Source: Helochares maculicollis
Lineage: Eukaryota > Arthropoda > Insecta > Coleoptera > Hydrophilidae
DNA length: 47,183 bases
NCBI GenBank assembly: GCA_033557835.1
Contig: JAWQRO010000237.1
Span: 1-47,183 of the forward strand
Reading direction: 5' to 3'
The position numbers were made by a program, and so were the translations under genes. The notes under the pieces were generated by a model. It was given only the letters and a program-made list of their open reading frames with translations. It was not told the DNA's origin and did not search any database. Below, in pieces: positions 11,380 to 22,212 of the stretch (position 1 is its first letter; every line of letters begins with the position of its first letter).

Positions 11380-12644
11380 GGGGGACCGGAAAGTAATGTC
11401 GTTTCTGCCCTAGTCGATATTTGATTGGCATTTGGTAGCTCATTGCGTACTTGGAAGGCGTGTCAAAGAGATTTTGAGGTTATTGTATCATATGTGCTTC
11501 TGTATAATTAAGTATTAGACTTTTTTTGCACTTTGGGGTGAAATGGCCAGACAAATACCAGAAGGGCATATCCGGTATTGTATGCTTTTTGAGTTTCGCA
11601 AGGGTAATACCGCAACTGCTGCGACTAAAAACATTTGCGATGTTTATCCAAGCGCATTGAACGTTCGAAATTGTCAAAGATGGTTCTCCTAGTTCAGATC
11701 AGGCAATTTTGATCTCTCGGACGCCCATCGATCAGGAAGACCAACAACATTAGATAACGACGTTATTGCTAAGGGCAAAAGTGGAAGCAAATCCATGTCA
11801 AACAATTGAGGAACTTTCAAACAGCCTTAACCAACCTTGGTCAACCATCCAAGTATATTTGCCGCAGATTGGGAAAATAAGCATTGCTGGTGTTTAGGGC
11901 CCCCATAATCTATCCGAACAGAATAAAGCCAACCGGTCCATCACGTGCAAAGTATTGCTTCAACGGCATCGTACAGATCCGTTTTTTGATTGCTTGATCA
12001 CAGGAGACGAGAAATGGGTCCTGTACGACAATCCGAAAGGCAAAAGGCAGTGGCTCGGCCGAAATGAATTACCGCGAACTGCTGCAAAGCCGGGTTTACA
12101 CCCCAAAAAGACACTCCTGTGTGTTTGGTGGAATACACGCGGAGTTGTTCACTTTGAAGTGTTTAAACCTGGACAAACTGCTAATGCAGATGTCTTTTGT
12201 GAACAATTGGAACGAATAAACCGGTCTTTGATTGAAAAGTATCCGGAAATAGTCAACAGAAGAGGAGTTACTCTGCAACATGACAACGCAAGACCGCAGT
12301 GTGCAAAACGGACCTTAGACAAAAGTAACGAATTATGGTGAGAGGTACTGCCTTACCCACCATATTCGCCCGATATTGCACCCTCGGATTACCACGTATT
12401 CCGATCACCGCAACATTGTCTTAGTGGCAAAAACTTGGAAAATTTTGATGATGTCCAAAATGCTATCTCGACATATTTTACAGAAAAACCGATTGATTTT
12501 TACCGCTCCGGCATTGAAAATTTGTATACTATATGGCAAAAGGTTGTTGATAACGATTATTATTGTTGATTAGAAATTAATACTTGTTAAAGATGTAATC
12601 GTGTGAATTTAACTCAAGAAAACGACATTACTTTCCGGTCTCCC
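11380..12644 (+). mobile_element. complete mariner element (1265 bp), inactive
   Basis: Both ends are present. The left end begins GGGGGACCGGAAAGTAATGT at 11380. The reverse complement of the right end begins GGGAGACCGGAAAGTAATGT at 12644. The inverted repeats match for at least 26 bp with one or two differences. A TA dinucleotide flanks each side (11378-11379 and 12645-12646), the mariner target duplication. The length is typical of mariner. The ends are nearly identical but the transposase is disabled, so the copy is fairly young but dead. Its terminal repeats are unlike those of the copy at 1-914, so it belongs to a different mariner lineage. Confidence 0.95.
11543..12570 (+). pseudogene. 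mariner transposase pseudogene (DD34D)
   Basis: The likely start is the ATG at 11543 (MARQIPEGHIRY). The N-terminal helix-turn-helix region follows (LFEFRKGNTATAATKNI, then NCQRWF). A TAG at 11690-11692 interrupts it, and the frame shifts near 11770. An intact stretch at 11955-12341 holds the first catalytic Asp (TGDEKWVLYDN), the WWNTRGVVHFE strand and the second Asp (QHDNARPQ). A TGA at 12339-12341 then interrupts what is usually a Trp-Glu pair. Past it the same frame continues with VLPYPPYSPDIAPSDYHVF, placing the third Asp 34 residues after the second, then WQKVVDN near the end. It needs at least two stop reversions and one frame correction to be functional, so it is a pseudogene. Confidence 0.9.
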
Positions 12645-15015
12645 TAATAGTATACACCTATGGATTTAAATCCTATCTTGGCGAGTGAATTTTTGGGTCT
12701 AAATTCAATATGTGACATCATTTTTAAATATCTGTACTAACCATATAAATATGAACACATAATCGTAGTTATCTTAGTTAATTGTGCCCTTTCTAATAAT
12801 AGGTTTCTAGTTTATCATAGGCCTACAACTACATATCTAAAATATACATCTGTCTTAAGATTAACTTATGCAATCCATATTTGTCCACTCTTTCTCTAAG
12901 GTAATGTTTCCCACTTTTATGCCTTTATGAATCCTCTTTTATCTTTGAAACAATGTAATAATCCTTCTATTAAGTTTTTTTCCATATTGAGTAATAGTTC
13001 ACCAGGTGCTACATCATAAACATAAAACATCCGACTAAACTTGAACCTTCTTTGGACAGCACTTCTATCACGTAGAATCAGATACGAACATAATGAACAT
13101 AATGAATGTCAAATATATAAGAGGGCAAATGTAATGGATGATAAATCAAAAAAAGAGAGAGAGAAAAGAAACATTAATACTTTCCAAGTTCTCACAAAAA
13201 GCATTGAGTTCATTTGATTTTCTTAATAGTCTTCTTTGTTCAGAAAACAAGTCAGAAAATTTTACTGCCATTGATTTTCTACATGCTTTACGAACACCTA
13301 AAGAATTAGACACTAAAGAAAGATCTTGTAAAACCCTCGTACATTCAGACATTCCAGACTTAGAACTAACCAAAAAGGCCACAGTATAATGAAAAAAAAT
13401 TAAGATGTAATAGCCCACTCGTTTAAGAACACCATTAAGAAGTCAGTTTAAAACATTGCAGCACACCTGTAAATAACCAATCACTGTGTCAAAGCTTTAT
13501 AGAAACACTTAATTGTAAGTTAACTTAAATTGGAAGTATGTTATAAAAAAGCTATATTATTAAGTATATTTAGGGCATTTTCATGTTAATTTTTTTAATA
13601 TTGCACTTCTAATTTATCAATATATTTGAGGGAAAGCAATACTACGAAGTTTGCTACACAGTTCTTATCTAGTTCATCTAGTTGAATGGCTAAAGGTGGA
13701 TAATTAATTAATTAATTTTCTGCAAGTTCATTTTCAATTAGCATAAATGAGAAATTCTTCATCCTGTGTCACTATTTGCTTAAAAAAATTGATATCCACT
13801 TTAAAGAGCAAATCACAACTGTCAATGGGGCTTATCAAATATTTTTGCATCGTTAAATGGTGGGGGAGGTTTAAACAATTTCTGTAGCATTGCTTTCCTA
13901 AAATGATTGTGGATAGTGAAATTTGACTCGTTAAAATTTCTGCAAAAATATGTGTTGTACATAGGATGTATTATCGATCACTGCTCTCTTCATATGCAGT
14001 GAAACTACCCGGCAGTTATTGAACGATTATTTTGTTCCTTATTTAAAAGCATATAAAATTTTTTAAATACTAACACATCTAAAAATTTGTTTTCCAAATA
14101 CGTCTGTAGTAATGTTTTTGATTTGTGTCATTTGTCATGGTCCTGCTATATTCCTTATGCCACCTATCAAATGTCGGCAAGAACTTTCTATACCGCCCCA
14201 ATATATTGTCTACTAAGAAGCGGTTTCACTGCTTTTAGTAAAAACTTTACTGCAGATTACACAAAGCTGTGGAGCTTCTTACTTGTGTCGTCATATTTTA
14301 ACATACTCACTTTATTCTCTCTGTCTAACTTCACCTGTTTTACAAGGCCTGATTATCAATTAATAATTACACAGATATATATTAATTATTGATATATTCA
14401 TGAGGAGTACATCACTTAACATACAAATGACAATAATCATAAAATAATCCACTCGTTAATTACAAGGCTCAGCAGAGAAGTTTATAAAGGAGGTTTTGCT
14501 CTCTCAATTCCTAGCTGTGAACTAAGGGGGACTTTCTTTAAATTCTGTATGCAATTAAATGTGCATGCTTGTGTGTTAACCATCTTAAATATCAATCATT
14601 ATTAAAAAAAACTAACAGAAATTATATTTTTTGTACTTATGTTTCTTTGGTGATTGAAAATTGCATTATTGCAATATTAATCATGCAAACATCTGCACAC
14701 CTCAACCTTAAGGGTTTCATAATGTACTAGTTGTGTACTACTGCTCTAAGGGGTTTCAGGAAAAAACATTTGTAAATAGATATTCGGCAATACTGAACTA
14801 GGTGTCCCATAAAAGTGCTAGTTGAAATTCGAAAGTGATCAAAGATCATTGTAACCATTTTAATTAAAGTTCAAAATATATAGATCTGAAAGACCAATCA
14901 TAAGGATCATTTGGATATAAAATCTCGTAAATGGCTTACTATTACAACCAACGATAGTAGGTAAAGTTTTAATTTACAAAGCAAAATTACACTTAAAAAG
15001 AAAACTTTCACTTAC
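12645..15015. other. noncoding stretch downstream of the last visible FBXO11 exon
   Basis: The right end is the start of FBXO11 intron 7 (donor GTAAGTG at 15015 downward). I searched the minus strand here for the next parallel-beta-helix exon of FBXO11 and found none. A segment at 13138-13418 is open on both strands for more than 80 codons. Its minus-strand reading (including KACRKSMAVKFSDLF and EQRRLLRKSNELNAF) looks somewhat protein-like, but I do not recognise it. The rest is AT-rich with short ATTA runs near 13705. Confidence 0.5.
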
Positions 15016-18000
15016 CAGACCGTTGTCGAATGTGAAAATTCCTACATCCCGTCCATGATGTATATGATTTCTTCGCATAATAGGATTTGCATAGTTCTTT
15101 ACCCATATGCCAGCAAGAGCATTTCGACTAATTTCATTGTCTTCATAGGTACCTTGAGCATAGTCAGTAACATATAGACCTACATTTTCACAATCACTTA
15201 TATCACAATGTCGAATAACTGGGTTAGCTCCAACCCCACTCACACATACTGCAGCACCCACTATAAATAAAACAACAATTATATTGTGCAAATAATGTTT
15301 AGAAATATTCAATAATCAGAAAGACATCTAATAATAATAAGATGAAGTGAAATGCTAATATTCATAAATTGCTAGACTATAAAGTATTATAGCAAATATA
15401 GAGAAATAAAACACTTATAATAATGCAAAGTTTTAAAAAGTTACTCACCAACCGATGTGCTTCGTATAATACAATGATCAACTGTTGGACTACAATTTTC
15501 CCCGACTTCTAAGCAGTAATGTTTGTGATGAGGAACTGTCGATGTAACGTCGGGTGAAAATTTAAGTGTTAAGTGACCAGCATAAGCTTGTTTTGCTCCT
15601 TCGACAAACATAACTGTTGATTCTGATTCTCTTTCTAAGATCACCGATTCAGCTACATTACCAGGCGCAGCACCTTTAATTAATTTTATTTACAGCTAAT
15701 TTTTTGAACTAATTAATTCATTAAAATGTAATGCATACAATTTGACCAAAATTTTAAACATATTTCAATTTTACAATCATTCTATTTTGTGAACTGTCTC
15801 ACAACCTATTAGAATAGAATTAGAATCTCATATAGAATCGATTGTATTACACTATATTTATCATACTACTCAAAATTATACAATTTATTTTATAATTCTT
15901 AATTTACAATTATTTGTGTCTTCAAAACAATATCTTCATCATAACAATAATAAATTAATATATTTGAATATCGTGTATACTTGTACTAATACTAATCAAA
16001 ATGGCATTTGCCTATGTGATAATAGATTATTTTGTCTCTCTTTATAAATAAATGTGTACAGTGACCAAAGCAGCTTTTTGTTAGCATAATTCTAACTATA
16101 CTGAACATCAACGCTGAAACTGAGCACCATTAACAAGGGTAAGTATAATTCATTGATTGTACGGTTCCAGATAAGATTGTCAAAAATTCATAATTCTGGT
16201 AAAATATATTATGTATTTTGTTATTTTATATAATGTACATGCATTAATTTAATCGACATAAGTATAGATATTGGGATGATAAAACCGAAGCACTTTCTAA
16301 TAACAATTGCAAATAATTGAAAACAAAAGAACAATTACAATTCAATTCTGGAGAAGATGAAAGAGTAATTAAAAACTTAAATTTCTGGAGGAGACAAAGG
16401 TTAAAGTTAACTAAAAAGATCAAGAAACTAAAATTTCAGAACATGTTTTTACAAAGTATATTCCTTTTTGACAAAACATGAGAATCATTTTTTAAATAGA
16501 AACAATTATATGCCAAAAAATCTGACAATTTCTTTACAAACATTCCACTGGCATTAAAATTGCCATCTAAAAAGAAATTTCTTGGTAAAATACTTAGAAA
16601 CAAAAGCAAACTTCCTAAAATTTGCAACAAACTATAGGTCATTTATCAAAGTTGGTTTAGCATTATGATGATTGTACATCTACAGATGACTACAATAAAC
16701 TAGGCAGGAATGTACTGTAACTAAATACAATACACAAACAGGTCCACTTTCATTAAGTTATTAAGAGACCTGAAACTGTTTACATAACAATATTAAATTT
16801 GGTTTTGATGGAAAAGGTGACCATTACAAGCATTTTTAATATTACGGATTTGTCTAGAATAATTGACCAGATAATTGATAAGAACACAACAGATTCTAAT
16901 ATGTCGAAAAACATTTTTGTTTCACATAGGTGAAAACCATGGTTGTAAATATCACATAGGACATTGCAATAATAATACCACAGATATTTGTAATATATGC
17001 AAAAAATATGTATTTGGAAAATGTACATAAAACAAAAATCTATGCATGTAAAAGTTGTGGTTTATTCTTATATATCAAAATTCATCTAATTTGACCTATT
17101 TATCATTTTTAACTACACATAAAAACTGGCAAGTCTTGGTGGAAAGAGATATATCGATTGTAATTAAATCGAGTGTTAGAATAACGAATATTTATGCATA
17201 AAATTATAAAAGCAATATTAGATAAAGAAATACATACCTATCAAAGCAATATCCGAGTCTATAACAAGAAATTCCCCACGATAGGTCCCTGCATGTAAAA
17301 ATATTAAAGCTCCCTGGCTTGAACTTTCACTTGAGTTACTATTGCTGGAAACTGATCCTGCTGTAGACCCAGTGGTACTGTTGCTACCACTTCTTTCATC
17401 TGCATAATCCAAAGCACCCTGAAAGAATTATTTTCTAAGCTACTACTCATTTATAATTAAAATAATATTATTGCAGTAATGAAGTAATATTTTCACTAAG
17501 AGTATGGATACATTCATACAGCATATTGTGGAAGAATTAAGACAGACTCATTCATGATAGCATGAATTACTATTGTTTGTTAAAAAACACTACTCGGAGA
17601 TAATTACCTGGACTGTATTAAAGTAAAACAAGTTACGTCCTTTGAAGGCAATGTCTTGGTATCCCTGCCGAACATGAATGCCTCGATACAATTGCCTAAA
17701 TGATTCTTTCCAAGGATTGGAATATTCCGATTCTTCGGGACTTATAAATTCAAAGCGACAAGGAGCAGGGTTAAATAGTGGCAGGTCATACTCATAGACA
17801 CTTTGGTACAGACGTTTCCTGAGAAAAATAAAATTTTCTGTATTGATGAGCTGTAATGGGAGTATACAAAAAACTAAGTTTTATACATACCATATTTCGG
17901 TATCATTAGCAATTGCTTGGAATCTTTTACACACTTGGCTTACACGACATAAGTCTAATTCAAGTAAATAATTAAAAATGGTGAGCAACACCTCATCAGG

Positions 18001-21000
18001 AAGTTCGTATTGGAGGTAATGAGCTGCAGTTGCAGTACAATCTGTTGAAAAAGAAAAGTTTAATTAGTGACTTCTTCAGATCAGATGAGAAAATTTATCT
18101 TACTTTCATAGGAAGCAGAGCAAGTCCTTCTAGGTCGTTTTCGAGCTGGCAGCATTGCTGAACTATAACCCTGAGCTGGAGCTGTTGGAGTAGCTGGTGA
18201 AGTAGGTGAACCAGCTGTAGCTGCACTTGTACTTGGTCCTGGCCCTCCTTCGTGATGGGATGGGGATTTTCTTCGTAAATCGTATGGTGAATGATGTGTA
18301 GGAACTGCCCCCCCGCTGGTTCCAGGAGAGGCAACTGAGGGCCCTCCTGAACCTGGGGCAGTGGCAAGAGGAGCTGGAATGTTTTGATTAGGGATAGGAC
18401 AAGAAGGTTCACATGGTTCTGCTGTGTGCAAGGTTTTTGTATTAGTTTTATTTCGGCTTTGGTCATTTTATTTTATTATATATTAAGCTTATTCGAGTTG
18501 ACCAAATCAAGCTAACATTTTGATTACATGTGGTAAAATTAACCCAATTATTTTCTATATGGATTGAGATTGGAAGCCAAGCTCAAAAAAGCCTATTATT
18601 GCATGATTGTATTGCAATTAACACAGAATTTATATCTAAATGGAACAGATGAAGTGTAGAGACGATTTGTTACTATCTTGTAAAAAATTAAGTCAAACTG
18701 CTTGAACCTCTCTTGGTAATAGGGCAGTGGAAGAATGAATAATTCAATATATATGTTTTTTTCTACTGTTTTGCTACAGGTATGATATAATTGTGTCATT
18801 GGCCATTCATGCAATTTGTCTCGTCATGTTGAAGATTACTGAGACTGATTTCCATGTTTAAAAGATTGATTTTTTACTGTATTAGCAATTTTACTTGAAA
18901 CAATTTAAATGTGTTTCACTTTTGAATGGCTTTAATAAATGTAATTTGTAATGCAATGTACTTGAGAAGTTTTAAATTGCGACTATAAATAATAGTGGTA
19001 AAATCAGATCAATGTTTAGATTTCTTGTGAAAAGAAAATACATTCAGCCCACTTAGAAAGTGTAATTGTAGCATATGGAACATTTTAAACAAACAGCAAT
19101 AGCTATCATTGAACAAATAGTAGTTTTTAAAATACATAATCTTGGTAAAATTCCTACTCGCTGAAGAGATCAATGATTTGCTATCTTGAAAAATATTTAT
19201 CAGAGTAAATATGTGACATTCATCATGGCTAAATTTGCATATTATTGCTATTTTGTTTTGGTTAATGTGGAAATCTTGCTTTGAATCAAATGGTTAGCTT
19301 ACTTTGCATTCATAATGATTCGATGAAGCACTGAAAGTTATAGGTCACTTTTGATCGTCACATTTGAAATTATTTAATAAAAGTTGACTCTGCATCATGA
19401 TATAAACAAACGATAAATATTTCATACAAAAATCCACTTTACAGTTTCTGCCAAGGTTGTTTAGGAATGAGTATAAATGGAGAATTGCTTAAGCTTTCAC
19501 AAAAATCCGAGGTTAGAGTAAGTGTTAAATCACAGAAGTGTTCAAGAAAGTGAAAAATTGGACAAACTAACCCAAGAGAGGGTTAATGCAATATTATATC
19601 AGATTGGGATTGTGCATCCACAAGGCAGGTATAAAGATAAGGAGCTGCGTAAAAGATGATTAAACGTTTATAAACTAACAGATGACATGAATCTTAGAAA
19701 TTAATTGAAGAACACTTGGAGGATACAATAGAAAAGGGCTCAAATTCAAGATGAAAATATTCACAAGTCAGCACAATGGGAACAGTAGTAAAATTTTTAT
19801 GTATTAGATGCAAGTAATAGAGGAAATCGTTATCACATACTGTCCGAACATTTCCAGTTTTGACAATAACATGTTACTGTCTGTTTCCTATGAGAAACTT
19901 AGTCTTATTCTTAAAAGGTATAGAGCTAATAAAAGTAGCCTAGATATAGGTAATTTAGATTATAAGGCATATTTTGGAAATTAACCAGTGTATTGGATAT
20001 CCATAGGTCAGTTATTCAAAAATTAAGTATTTTCCTTAAGAAAGTTCGCTCATCCTTAATTGAATTTCGTTTCCCTCAATCTTCAGATTCTTCGAATTAA
20101 ACATTTAAAGACAAATTACAAGTTTCAAAAAACAAAGTCTTCTTAATGTTGTTCTTAAATTGTTGTTCTAATTTTCATGTTTGATTCAAATAAATGCGAA
20201 AATGTAAATAAGTTGATAATCATTATTAATAGAAGGAGTAGGTTTATGCAGAGCATTTTGGAAATGACAATATCAGATATTTATTAAATATTATACATTC
20301 CTGAAATGGCTGTGTAAACATTCTGAAAGAATTTTGATTTCTGTAAAGATGCATTGATGATGATGAAAATGTGTAAGGTTAATTAAAAATTCAATGAGAT
20401 TTAAATATGGAAAGCAAATTGAGCTCATGCTTGAATTGTGGTTCTAATTTTCATGTTTTGTGCAACTAAATGCAAAAAAACGAATAATGTTTGTCAAATC
20501 ATTCTGACTCAAAGGAGCAATTATGAGCACAACATATTGGGAATGCCAATATTAATTCTTCATTGATTATCGAGTGACTAATAAAAATTTAATTAATTAA
20601 AACACAGTTTGCGTGTTTTTTATATGTGTGTTCTTAAATTTTAAGTTAAATTACAATGCCTCGAATCAGTGTGAAGTTAGCAGCGATTTCAGGTTGAAAT
20701 TAAAACGTCAGTTCCAAGCGTGAAAAAACTAAGTTAACAAGAATTATCGATTAGTTGATACTGATTAATGTGGGATGTTGATAGCAGAAGTTTGCAAGTC
20801 CAATGCAAAAGAAATGGGAAGACAAAATTGTTATTATGTGAGAAAACATAAGTCTTTTGAGTTATGAAGTTTCATGTTTGGCTTAACTGATTGCAAAAAA
20901 GAATTTCTTGAAAATCATTCTGAATAGAATAGCAGTTTTGTTCGCAGTAATTTGGAAATGATGTAACATTAATTCTTGGAAGGCGGTTCAATATTATTAA

Positions 21001-22017
21001 AGCAATAATTGTTCGTCATGTATCTCTTAACTCATAGAAAGTTGGGCTGGAGCCATATGTTAAGCTCGACATTAAGGTAAGCCTACAGAAATTCAATGTT
21101 CTAAAATGCAGTTTATATGTAATTTTCATGAATATGCCCTTGAATTCTGAAATCATTGTAGGGAATCTTGTTGGGGTTATTAATAATTACATAGTGCAAG
21201 TTTCAAAGGACAATTTCAATTATCAAAAACCAAGTCACCAAGGAATGTTGATTCGGTGATGTTGAATATACCTGGATGTCAATGGCGCAAACTTCTGAAG
21301 GGCCAACGCAAAAGGAATGAGAAGAGAAAATGTTAATTGTATGACAAAACATTACAATTGTATACTAAAACATGATAATAAGAATATTTAGGTTTATTTG
21401 AATTAAATGTTTATTCGGTAATCACTTAATTTATTCAAGTCGATGATACTCCGAAATCTGACTTGTTGAATTTAACTTCTTTTTAAAGTCATTGTTGAAA
21501 ATCGCGAAATGTATAAGGGTAAATCTGTATTTATGATCTTGAAAATATGGAAAGTTTGGGATTTGTATGTAATGTTATTTTAGTAGAAAATGAATTAAAA
21601 CAGAACGAGAATGAAATATGGAAACCAATTTGGACTGATGCTGGTATGCTTTTTATCTGGTATGTGGGTTGTTCTGTTATTTTTATGTATTGAAGATGAC
21701 ATTTAAATAATCGTTTGGCAAATTATCTGGGGTAGGCCTAATTGGTGGCAATTTAGAGCCAGCGTAGGCGTAACTCGGTGGTTTTATGTTAGGAATTAAT
21801 TATGGCATAGTTAGAAGACCAAATGATATGAAGTAGACCTGGTGTGGATCAACATTCAGGACGAGTCCAAGCAATTCGATATATGTATGTTCACCATAGG
21901 CAGACAGTCGGTCCACTTACCAGACGTTGTTCTTGAAGGTGTAGGAATCCTATTTGCACCTTTCCTTCTGGATCTTCTTACGTACGACCTAGAGGCCGTA
22001 AAAGAAGCGCTCGGCAT
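15016..22017 (-). CDS. FBXO11: F-box only protein 11, N-terminal half only
   Basis: FBXO11 is the substrate-recognition subunit of an SCF (SKP1-CUL1-F-box) ubiquitin ligase, and in some reports an arginine methyltransferase. Coding exons are 21921-22017, 18104-18421, 17891-18041, 17608-17818, 17238-17418, 15449-15673 and 15016-15260. Every junction is GT-AG and phase-matched, giving 476 codons. Residues 1-32 form a basic N-terminus (SRSYVRRSRRKG). Exon 2 is Pro/Ser-rich with SPYDLRRKS, as in vertebrate FBXO11. The F-box is about residues 146-193 (LPDEVLLTIFNYLLE, then VCKRF). Then come PEESEYSNPWKESFRQLY, a species-specific Ser/Asn/Gly run in exon 5, IGAAPGNVAESVI, and the first beta-helix repeats (IRHCDISDCENVGLY, RRNHIHHGRDVGIF). 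Animal FBXO11 proteins have roughly 900 residues with many more repeats and a UBR-type zinc finger. Neither is found in the window. Start choice: the ATG at 22017 is the first in frame, after an AAAATGGCTGCC element. Confidence 0.93.
15674..17237 (-). other. FBXO11 intron 5
   Basis: A 1.56-kb AT-rich phase-1 intron with donor GTATGT at 17237 downward and acceptor AATTAAAG at 15674. I see no exon, RNA gene or repeat in it. Confidence 0.7.
18422..21920 (-). other. FBXO11 intron 1
   Basis: A 3.5-kb intron between the short basic first coding exon and the Pro/Ser-rich second exon. The donor is GTAAGT at 21920 downward. The acceptor is CACACAG at 18422, with a weak pyrimidine tract. The phase (1) matches on both sides. 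It contains the diverged repeats described separately; I see no other coding sequence. Confidence 0.75.
20040..21450. repeat. diverged local repeats within FBXO11 intron 1
   Basis: Short blocks recur in the same order and orientation. One block (TTCTAATTTTCATGTTT, then a GATTGCAAAAAA-like run, AATCATTCTGA and TTTGGAAATGA) appears near 20165, 20445 and 20870. Another (GTTGATAGCAGAAGTTTGCA, then CCAATGCAAAAGAAATGGGA) appears near 20770 and in changed form near 21280. Spacing is 280-510 bp. The copies are too diverged to give a clean unit length. They look like an old tandem duplication or repeated insertion of one short element. Confidence 0.6.
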
Positions 22018-22175
22018 TTTCACAAGCGCTCACACACTCGACACACAATCCTAAACAAAGGAGACACTTCTACTAACACTGGCAGCCATTTTCCAGTTCT
22101 TGGCAGTCTATAACGAAACGTCCCGGGCCAATAACAGTACTTCATGCGTAGTCACGTGATCGTTAAAATGTCAGA
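22018..22175. promoter_or_regulatory. bidirectional promoter between FBXO11 and RCE1
   Basis: Only 158 bp separate the start codons of the two divergent genes. The interval holds a YY1-like element (AAAATGGCTGCC read on the minus strand, near 22083-22095) and a perfect E-box CACGTG at 22153-22158. No TATA box is visible. Part of it must be 5' UTR of one or both genes. The promoter call is inferred from position; the motifs are read directly. Confidence 0.65.
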
Positions 22176-22212
22176 ATGGAGCACGAATTTAATGTATTTT
22201 GTAATTGTCTAA
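22144..22212 (+). promoter_or_regulatory. upstream ORF overlapping the RCE1 start codon
   Basis: ATGs at 22144 and 22168 are in frame with each other and read to a TAA at 22210-22212. This frame overlaps and is out of frame with the RCE1 start at 22176. The ATG at 22168 has A at -3 (AAAATGT), so it should be used by some ribosomes if the transcript starts upstream of it. It would then reduce RCE1 translation. Whether it is transcribed is unknown. Confidence 0.45.

Noticed and set aside
14087..14392. 101-codon plus-strand frame
   Set aside because: Aromatic- and Ser-rich translation typical of AT-rich noncoding DNA, with no recognisable motif or splice context.
18095..18466. Minus-strand frame starting with ATG and rich in Gln and Leu
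   Set aside because: It is in a shifted frame over FBXO11 exon 2. The other frame joins in phase to the F-box exon and contains SPYDLRRKS as in FBXO11.
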